The translations under genes were made by a program, and so were the position numbers. A model generated the notes under the pieces. That model was given only the letters and a program-made list of their open reading frames with translations, was not told where the DNA came from and searched no databases. Shown here piece by piece: positions 55,291 to 64,000 of a stretch of 64,000 bases of DNA. Source of the DNA: Brachionus manjavacas (lineage: Eukaryota > Rotifera > Eurotatoria > Ploima > Brachionidae); NCBI GenBank assembly GCA_019054805.1, contig JAHQIY010000003.1, positions 2,232,001 to 2,296,000 of the forward strand, in the 5' to 3' direction. The first letter of the stretch is position 1. Every line of letters begins with the position of its first letter.

Positions 55291-56890
55291 TGAATGATTT
55301 TCTTATCATTCCAAGAAAACGATTTGCTTTAGGAGTTGAGCTTCAGAGATAGATCTTCAAATTAACATAAATTAAATCAATTTTTGTCGGACTTTACAAT
55401 GGAGACATCAGATTGTCCAGCCATTCCTGTGTCTACGCAGATGAATCTAAATGTGATAAGCAGTCAAGCTAATAAAAAATTGATAACAAGACCCGATGAA
55501 GTTGACAATTCACCACTATTTGACGATGAATCGGATAAAGCTCTCAGGACAAAGGTTCTCAACTTAGAAATAGAGAATGAAGCTTAAAAGTCGCTAATTG
55601 ACAAGCTGACAAATAATCTATAAAAACGTACGATGCGTATGTTATCGAACAGAAGAAACTTGTTGAAGCTCTCGAAAGAAGAATATCATCTTTGGAAACG
55701 AATTTTATTTCCTCACCATCACTTCCAATTTCACAAATAGCCAATAGCGCATCATCTTGGGTAACAGTCGCTAACAAAAATTTAAAGCCTGACCAGAGGT
55801 CGAACTAGAAACCTGCAATGACTGAATATATAATTAATGTCTTAAATTCTGCATCTGATGAAATAAACCAACAAGAGAGAAGAAAAAAAAACCTGATTAT
55901 GTTTGGGGTCCCAATATCAAAGAAAAAAGAAGCGCTTGATCGAAAAAGGAATGATGAAGAAGAAATTAACAAGTAAAAAAACTGAAAAAATTGTCATCCG
56001 ATTTAAAACTAAATCAGAATCTGTTACAACTACCCCTATCTTAATTAAATTTTACGATGAAGTCACTCGGAATGACATGTTTTCTAAAGCAAAGAAACTA
56101 TGATCTGAGAAAAATGCATTTCAAAGAATTTACTTAAACCCAGATTTGAAAATAGCTCAATAACACAATTATAATTGCTTACGTGAAAAATATAAAGATG
56201 CCAACACAAATGAGGCTGATAAATGGAATATACATGTCAAACGTAATAATTCAGTAAGAAGAGTGATTAGGAATGAACCTAAAGAAAATGTAGGATCATC
56301 AAAAGAATAGCAATCATATTTTATAAATGAAAGGTCTCCTGACTCCCCAAAACCATCTCAAATGCAAACAAATACCGTAATGTTACCGGAATCTACACAA
56401 AACAAAGAGACAACACAGCTTCAGTCGACAATTAGCCAAAGTAAAACACAAAAAAACACTCTAATAGTGTGCACACTTAATTGTAAGAACTTAATAGGAA
56501 ACTTTCTCTACGTAAACTACCTCACAAATCAATCTGATATCATTTTTTTGCAAGAAACATGGCTAAAGACCTCGAAACAAGCGAAACATTTACTAAATAA
56601 TAATTTTAAATTAATTCACAAATCTTCCATGGCACCTGAATATTCAGTTGGGCGACCACATGGTGGAACTGGCTGGTTAATAAAAAATGAAATAAATATC
56701 TTATCATTCCAAGAATACGACTTGCTTTAGGAGTTGAGCTTCAAAGATGGGCGCCCAATTTAAGTCGCTCTGGATATAAAGCCTAAATCTCTTTCGCAGT
56801 TTGATTTTTTTGACAACTGGGTCTTAAACTTAGATTCTGATAAAAATTTAGATAGACACTTACTATTAGCTGATGATAAAAATTTCCTGC
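55290..56890 (+). mobile_element. LINE 5' part: ORF1 and endonuclease N-terminus
   Basis: ORF1 starts at 55,402 (METSDCPAIP; the open frame extends a few codons further up). It contains a coiled-coil-like region (VEALERRISSLETNF) and then the RRM-like core (RRKKNLIMFGVPIS, VIRFKTKSES, PILIKFYDEVTRNDMF, FQRIYLNPDLKIAQ), broken by stops. From 56,362 the endonuclease begins: VCTLNCKNLIGNF, IIFLQETWL and SVGRPHGGTGWLI, to a stop at about 56,728. About 50 bp of endonuclease text (TCTTATCATTCCAAGAA to GGAGTTGAGCTTC) also stands in front of ORF1 at 55,303-55,353, so a second copy is juxtaposed head to tail. Confidence 0.78.
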
Positions 56891-58150
56891 ATTTAATTTA
56901 ATATTTTAAATGATTTCATTTTGACTTATTAATATCTTAAGAACGAAACGAAACTGGATTTGAATGCTTTAAGCATTTCAATTTTTAAGCTTAGAAAACA
57001 TTTACTAAAAAATAATAAAGTGGCATCTTTTTAAAGTTAAAAATTCATCTTTTAAAATTTTTCATGCGATCGCTCTTTGGTCACACAATTAAAAAAATTT
57101 CAATTAGAAGGAATTAGTTTTTATGTTTATTTGATTTTTAATCAGAAAATTAAATAAATTAAAACATATTAGAACTAAATAGTGAAGTTTAATTTTTTTA
57201 ATATTTGTAATTTTTGCTGCAAAGTTAAAAAGCTGTTTAAATAAAATAAACAAAAATCATCTCGTTATATTCCCTGTATCTCTCTTTCTCTTTCAACTGT
57301 GAAAGAATAGAAAATATTACAATTTATATTTACATTTTAATTGATTAAAGTTTCGAAAATAAAGTTTTAAAATATCATAGTTTTTTGATTCATAATCAAA
57401 AAAGTAAACATAATATTTCAAAAAGTTACCTTTTATAGTTAATTATTCTTAAAAGCTACATTAAATAGATAAAACTTACATTGAGTTAGATATTAATAAA
57501 TATACATAAACTAGCTTTAATTCAAAATAAAGTGAATAAAAGACGCATTTAAAATTTTTATGTTTTTGGATTTTTTTTTACTCAAATTAAATTTATTATA
57601 TGATTGATTTTTTTGAAGTCTAAGTCGAATTTTTTCTTTCAAAAAATATTTATAATAAAAAGTGACTTTCCAATTGAACTTTCTGAATAATGAATATTAA
57701 ACTACAATTTAGAAAAATTTGTTATTTTACAAAATGACAAAGCAAGGATATAAAATTTTCAGAAAAATAAATAAATTATTTATTCACATAAAGGAGTCCG
57801 AGTGGTTTTTGTTGGAGATTTTAAAATTGCTCATTAACTGGTGGGTGTGCAACTATAAGATGCTCAAAAGACTTACTTTTTTTTTATTATCCTCTTAAAG
57901 CGTTTCTAACAAAGCTTTTGAATTTTCATGTCTAATGATTTTCGAAATAAAATGCTTATCCTTCAAAATATATGAATGAATATCTTAATAAAGAAAATTT
58001 TTTTTTAAATTTTTTGATTTTAATTACAATTATTGTATTAATTGATCAAGATTTTTTTTCTTCAAAATCAAATAAATTGATATTTTTAAATTTTCCAGAT
58101 TTATTCTAAATAAATTAAAAAAAATTATAAAATTATTTAAAAAGTAAATT
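56891..58150. other. 3' flank of CLIP-170 copy 2; no gene recognised
   Basis: AT-rich. It shares no evident similarity with the 3' flank of copy 1 at 17,449-18,480. Confidence 0.45.
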
Positions 58151-58153
58151 TTA

Positions 58154-61100
58154 TTATAATTTTTCATTAGAAAAATTTATTTTTTGATTAGGAAAATCTG
58201 ATTCATCATGACGTAACATATTTGACTCATCGCAGCACAATGGATTTAAGTCTTTATCAAAATTATCCTTAGAATCAGTAACCAATTCGTTAGGCTCCGA
58301 AAAATTTGAATCTTGAGCCATTGATTGCGGTGGGCACTCTTCAGTACTGTGCAAGTCAAGCATGTCAAAAGTGTCGCAATAGATAAGTGGTGCTGGTATT
58401 AATTCCCTAATCAAATTATCATTGATTTTATCAGATTCTATGGTTTGATTATTTTCTCTCAAAATATCCAGCTCGTGTTTTAGATGAGAATTTTCCGATT
58501 CATAAAACTTAATCATTTCTTTGTTATTCTTAATCTCGGCTTCATAAGGTTCAAGCTCAGACCTCAAATCAGACATTTGTGAACTCAATTTTTCATTTTG
58601 TTCAAATGTTCCCTTAATTATATCCTTTAGGTCTTTAATAGTTGTCTCATAATCTTCTTTTAACTGGGTCTCTTTGGATTCTTGTTTTCTCAATTTTTCA
58701 CTCAATGCTTCTATTTCGTTGTTCAACTCATTTATCAGATCGACAGAAGAAGAATCATTTTGAGAATTTGCCAAATCCAGGCTGAGCTTATTTAATTTAT
58801 TTTGAACTTCTTCCTTTTGTGATCTCAGATTGTCCTTTTCAATCTCCAAATCTTGTTTTTCTTTAGCCATAGTGTTCATTTGAGTCAACAGATCAAATTT
58901 TTCTTTTGTAAATTTTTCATCTTTTTCCTCCAAAAAAAATTTGAATTCTTTAATTTCTTTTTCTTGTTCCTCGATTTTTTTGTTTGACTCGGCAGCATTT
59001 TTTTGTAAAATCTCCTCGTTTTGTTTTAAAGCTTCCCACTCAGCTTTTAGCTTAACGTAGTCTGCAGCTTTTTGTTCAATATCTGTTTGGCTCGAAATTA
59101 AATTTTGGTTGATTTCCTTTAATTTTTGAAGCTCTTCTTTAAGAACTTCCTTTTCGTTTTCACATTTTTTGATTCTAAACTTCATCTCTTTGACCAAATC
59201 ATCTTTTTGAGTGACCAAATTTTCAAAATTCAAAATCTTTTCCAACATATCTTTTTTTTCCAAGTCCACTTTTTGTTGATGCTCTTCCTAATTTAAAAAC
59301 ATTGAACAATAAAAAGAACTAATTCACTCAGGAATACAAAAGTGCTATGGCACATGGGTTGATTTTTTAAATTTAAAATTAAAAAGAGCTAATATTTCTG
59401 TAGCAATTGGTAAAAAATTTTAAATTTAATTTTGGTCAAATTTGAGTGAAAAAAAAATAATTTATTTTTTTTTAATTATTCTTTGGAAATTTTTCAATAT
59501 TCAAATGGAAGTGAAAATTTAATGTTTCTTAGCCTTTTAAGGGAACCTTTATTGCAAACTTAGCACTCAACCAGAGTTGTTTTTAAGTCACATGTCATAA
59601 TTCAAGTCAATGACTTAATTTTTTTTTTTCAAGTCATGTAAGTGATTTTTTTTTGTAGACGGGCTTTAAATTTTTTATTTATTTTATCGAACTCCAGTTT
59701 AACTTAATTTTAAATGAATAAATAGATAGAAAAAAATTCAAATTATAGTTGGTTTAAAAAAAATTTTGAATTAAAAAAAAAAAATTTAACTTAAGTCTTA
59801 AGTCAATTCATGACTTTGAATTAAATTTTTGTGACTTGGACTTAAAACTGTGACTTAAAAACAAGTCTGCACTCAACAATAAAAATCGCATGAATTACTT
59901 TCCGAAATTTTAAAAAGTTGTAAATGTCAATTCGCTTTAACTAAAAAAAAACTGTTCAAGGTTTTGTATTTAGGTGATAAAATTGCTAGAGTAGTGCTAC
60001 GACACTTGTCTTTTTGGTAAATTTACGTAAAATTAAAAAAGTGATTTTACTGTCCAAAATTACATTTAGTAAGGCATGGTAAAATGCGTTCAACTCTTTA
60101 AAAAATGATCGTTATAAAATATAAAAAAATTTTCAACAAAGAATATTAAATAAAATTCAAATTTAAAAAAAAATTTATTTTACCAGAATTAACAGAAAAT
60201 TGTAGAAATTTTTTCTCTTTTTAGTTATATGGTAAAATAAGTAAAATTATGTGAAATAAGTAACAAGTAATTTACATAAAATTACGTAAATTAACCAAAA
60301 AGGCAAGTATCGTAAATAAAATGATGATGAATTAAAGTTAATTGTTTTTCTTTGTTTTCCTTAAATCAATCTTTCACTTTTTACGTTTTACCTTTTTTCT
60401 ATGTTTTTAAAAATTCTATGTCTCGATGCACTCACATTTTAACAATGTTACAAATTTTCAGAATATTTTTTTTCCATAAATTATTTTTATTTTTAATCAA
60501 TTAAAAGGACAATTTTATTTTTTCATCCATTGACAACAACAACAAAAAAAACTATGATTGTCTTTTAAGTTTTTTTTTTAAATAAAACTATTTAAGTTTT
60601 AGTTAAGAAAGAACATTGTTTTTTTACTATTTACCTAATTTTAGTTTAAAAAGAATGTTATTTTTGTTCTTTTGAGAATTTAGATAATTTTAGATGAATA
60701 AAGATCTTAAGTTAAAATCATATAAAGAAAATTTAAAATGAATTCAAGTATTATTAATGTATTATTTAATCAAAGAATCAAAATTAGGATTTTCTCGGCA
60801 ATGGGTAAACCTAAAGATCTTAATAATTAAAATGGAAGATGTTTTAACAATTTTAAACAATATTTTTGTTTAAACAGAATAAATAGAAAAAAGAAAGTTT
60901 AGGAAATAGGTTTAATTGAATTTATAGAGAATAACTAAAATAATTTCTAAAGTGAACAAAGAGCATTCTTTTTGAGTTAAAAAGATAAAAAGTATAGAAA
61001 GTACGTCTATTCAAGACTAAGAGAAAAATTAAAATCTAAAAAGTACATCCGTTTTTTAAGAGGGTATGTATAAGATTCCGTCATCAATATCTTTGTTTTT

Positions 61101-63246
61101 TCATTCAAATTTAACCGTAATTTAATCATAGAATTATTTTACCAAAAATTTCAAAATAAGATGCCTACTTTTTGCTCCTATTGGGTTTTTTTACCTAATC
61201 TCTGCTTATTTTAATTTGACTTTTTTTTTCAAATAATAATTATAAAATTTGATATTTAAAATTTTACAGCTTGAAATAGAAATTAAAAAAAAAATTACAA
61301 TTTTTTTTCTCGATTCTTCTAATTGTGTTTGGTAAAGGGAAATTTGATCACTAATTTGGTCTTTGACTTTTTCAATTCGTAAAATTTCCAATTCCTTTTC
61401 AATTGAACAGGTTTTTGAATTAGTTTCTTGAATTAAAGATTCTTTTTCGCATATTTTTTCATTTAAACTTTTTATTTGATCCGAAAAGTCGTTCAGTTGT
61501 TTTTCTTTGCTTTCATTTGCATCTCTTAGAAGATTCACCTCTTGTTGCCTGTTTGTCAGATTGTTTCGCAGTTCTTCAATTTGGTCATCTTTTTCTTTTA
61601 TTTTTTCATTTAAGATCGTCAATTGAGTTGAATTGTCACCTGAATTTTTTATCATTTCACTTAACCTTGATTGCTTGAATGAAAAAATTTAAATTCTGAA
61701 CTATTCCACACTCACTACTCACCAGTTCAATATTTGAATTTTTGCTTTCTTCAACTTTGATCTCATTTGAATCCAACTTTTCTTTCAAAATGTGAATGCT
61801 AGAAGACAGAAGCTGATTTTGAGCGGCTAGCTCGTCTATTTTATTTGACTTGATTAAAAAAGAAAAATTTAATTAAAATTCAATTTTTTTTATAATCTAC
61901 TAATCAATTAAATAAAACAAATAACTCACATAATCTTTTTTTGAATTTTCGGCTTCAATAACACCTTGGTCAAATTCTTGTCTTAATTTAGCTAATTTTT
62001 CATCTTGTTGAGCCTGTATTAGAGAGTTTTTTTAAGATTAAAAAAAATTTTTTTTTTCAAATTTAATTTTACCTTTTCATTTTTAAGATTTTCAATATTT
62101 TTGTTTAAATCCAAAATATAGGCCTCTTTTTCTTTCAATTTTTCGCCCATTTCCTTCAAATTAAAACAATTCGAATTCAATTCCAGAATTTCTTTGTCCT
62201 TTTTTTCTATCTGACTTTTTAAACTGGCATTTTCTGTGACAACTTCTGATTGATCTGCATTCAATTTCTGCATTTGCTCATTCAACAATTCGATCTGTGT
62301 TTTTGAATTTTTTTCAAGCTCTTCTTTTTCTTTTTGCAAATTTTTTAATTTTGTTTCCATTTCTTGGATCATCACTTTGTGCTCCTCCAAGGCGAACTCA
62401 ATGTCGCCTTGATTAGAGTTGTCAATTTGTTCTAGCTTCATTTGTTCGATTCTTTTTAGCAAGTCGCTCACTTTTACTTTTGATTCCTCATGTACAAACT
62501 CGAGATCGGAGCGCTCGTTTTCCAAAGATTCAATTTTAATTTTCAACTCAGTAAGATGGTTAGACAACGAATTTATTGTAGCCTCATTTGATTTAACTTT
62601 ATCCTCAAATTCCTTCTCTTTGTGTGTTAATTTTTCTTTTAATTGGGATAACTCTTGCGAATCTGCCATCGATTGAGTCAATTTTTGGTCCATCTCCAGT
62701 ACTTTTTGGCCAAGATCGTTTTTTTCTTTTGTGTAAACTTCTTCAGCTAAAAGCAAAGTTTTGTTCTGAACGTTCAATCTCTCAATTTCTTCTTTTAAAA
62801 ATTTAATTTCCTCCTGATTATTTTTGACTGTTTCTTTTTGAAATTCAAGCTGTTTTAGTAGAATATTGTCCTCATCTTTTGTACAAGTCACAGATGGTTT
62901 TGTTTCGCACTTTTCCTCACTATCCACACAGCCAAGTTTTTGTTCTTCAATTTGAAATTCTAAATCTTCAATTTTAGTTTTGTCGATTTCAGATTGAGCC
63001 AAAAGAGTGTCTTTTTTTTCGTCCAATTGACCGATAATTTGATTTAGTCGAACTATTTCATCATTTTTTTCTTCGATCAATTTAATGTATTCAGAAAGTC
63101 TGGTTTCAGTCTAAAAAACAAATTTAAAAATCAAATTTAAAAAAAAATTTATTTTCTACTTCTTCAAATTTTTGAGCTGCTCGAGTAAATTCAGCTCGTT
63201 CAAAGTCTCTTTCCTTAAGCAGGTGAGCAATATGGCCCTCTTGTTC
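58154..63246 (-). CDS. CLIP-170-like protein, copy 2 (coiled coil and altered C-terminus; 5' exons outside the window)
   Basis: Six exons on the minus strand: 63,246-63,160; 63,110-62,073; 62,013-61,930; 61,848-61,723; 61,673-61,299; 59,287-58,154. They match exons 3-8 of copy 1, splice sites included, and all lengths are multiples of three, so the frame is open. Differences: the first exon starts EQEGHIAHLL where copy 1 has QSLKEKESYIAQLL; five codons are missing in the fifth exon; knuckle 1 has CDTF instead of CDIC; knuckle 2 has CDES and a final Phe instead of Cys; and the protein ends NEKL instead of DEEF. It should form the same rod but not bind zinc properly, nor engage CAP-Gly domains by an EEF tail. 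CAP-Gly exons are not seen up to 64,000. Confidence 0.85.
59572..59869. mobile_element. hAT-like MITE, CAGAGTTG family (copy 2)
   Basis: Counterpart of 15,143-15,431 in the inverted copy. Flanks read CACTCAAC on both sides (59,564-59,571 and 59,870-59,877), a perfect 8-bp duplication. Confidence 0.85.
60000..60312. mobile_element. TA-flanked MITE in CLIP-170 copy 2 intron
   Basis: Counterpart of 14,640-14,952. TA stands on both sides (59,998-59,999 and 60,313-60,314). Ends CGACACTTGTCTTTTTGGTA and, inverted, CGATACTTGCCTTTTTGGTT. Confidence 0.85.
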
Positions 63247-63249
63247 CTT

Positions 63250-64000
63250 AAATTTTTAAAAGCTTAAAGAATCTAACTTCAACAAAGTGCTTGCTAGAAA
63301 TTTCTGAAAAATTAATTTGTTAAAATCGTGGTAGAATTAAGTTTTGCGTCAGCCAAAACTACAGCACTATCTGATTTGACATTTTCGACCACAGATTCCT
63401 ATAAAAACCTCCGAAAGCCAAATTTTTTATATAAAAATATCAAATAACCTATTGGTTAAATAATCTAAAAAACAAAAAAAATTTAATATAATGACTTTAT
63501 AAATGAGACTTTGGTATGAATTTATGGATATAAAAGTCAAAAATTTAAAAAAGTGAGCTCTAAAAGTTTTTCAGAATTTTCTCATCTTTGATTGAAAAAA
63601 AGGGACAAAATCCAAAATTTTTGTTGTTTCAGGTCATTTTTAAAAGTCAAAAATTTTTTTCCAAAATAAATGAACGCAACTTTTTTTCTAAACTTCAAAA
63701 TGATTATGTAGCTTAGAAAAAGAGCTTCAAGAACAGTTTTGAGAAGTGCGAACCTTAATAATAAAATAATAGACAAAAAAAAAACAATAAAATCGGAAAT
63801 AAGAACGACTTTATAAAACCATATATTTTTTTGACAGATTTCTACGTTAGCTAACTATTGATTAATGTACTTCGTAAAAAATTATATAAGACTCAAAATT
63901 TTAAAATTCCATCAATAATTAAAACAAATAATATTGTTACAATCATAATCATACTTTTGGGATATCTTTTTTATTTAGTTTATTTAATTGATCATTAATT
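63250..64000. other. Upstream of CLIP-170 copy 2
   Basis: No match to copy 1 is seen here. On the minus strand at about 63,400 a TATAG acceptor is followed by ESVVENVKSDSAVVLADAKL, which could be part of an upstream exon, but no donor fits well. The rest is AT-rich. Confidence 0.35.

Noticed and set aside
58154-63246. CLIP-170 copy 2 as a processed pseudogene
   Set aside because: All corresponding introns and intronic MITEs are retained and the exons are in frame.

Overview
The window is very AT-rich DNA from a bilaterian animal. Introns are short (about 49-60 bp), most intergenic space is transposon debris, and the genes have animal-type domain architectures (CLIP-170, ASCC1, phospholipase B1, nanos, a prepro-neuropeptide). 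The base composition, intron size and LINE families with A-rich (TAAA)n tails suggest a monogonont rotifer such as Brachionus. That assignment is inference from style, not a search result.

Layout. 1-1,560 (minus): a dynein heavy-chain fragment and a broken but intron-containing MAP4K3/5-type kinase. 2,270-2,660: a Tc1/mariner remnant. 3,261-4,451 (minus): an intact secreted phospholipase B1. 5,650-9,010: LINE pieces and a nanos-type zinc finger with two missing ligands. 9,584-17,448 (plus): a CLIP-170 microtubule plus-end protein gene in eight visible exons, with an intronic 41-bp minisatellite. 18,480-19,930: a psq-type transposase remnant split by a foldback MITE. 21,098-22,225 (plus): intact ASCC1. 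22,700-44,100: mostly mobile DNA (LINEs, Tc1/mariner, pogo-type, Merlin and hAT-type elements, a Gypsy-type integrase tail). 45,788-46,195 (plus): a two-exon neuropeptide precursor. 46,800-56,900: LINEs, a MULE-like element inside a LINE, and an LTR element (gag and protease) with a hAT element inside gag. 58,154-63,246 (minus): a second, convergent copy of the CLIP-170 coiled-coil and C-terminal exons.

The most notable structure is the pair of convergent CLIP-170 genes. Over about 5.4 kb the two copies, introns and intronic MITEs included, are nearly identical. At both ends the similarity falls abruptly while still inside homologous exons. That pattern fits gene conversion, or an inverted duplication joined to an older paralogue. 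Copy 1 keeps the CAP-Gly domains, both zinc knuckles and a terminal EEF, but has a one-base frameshift in an A-run. Copy 2 is in frame throughout, but has lost zinc ligands in both knuckles and the terminal EEF motif, and no CAP-Gly exon is visible before the window ends.

Other informative points: a hAT element in gag with a perfect 8-bp target duplication and an unusual RG-rich reading frame; a Merlin element with perfect 8-bp target duplications; a 5'-truncated LINE flanked by 235-bp direct repeats; and a 41-bp repeat unit that also occurs inside a dispersed MITE family.
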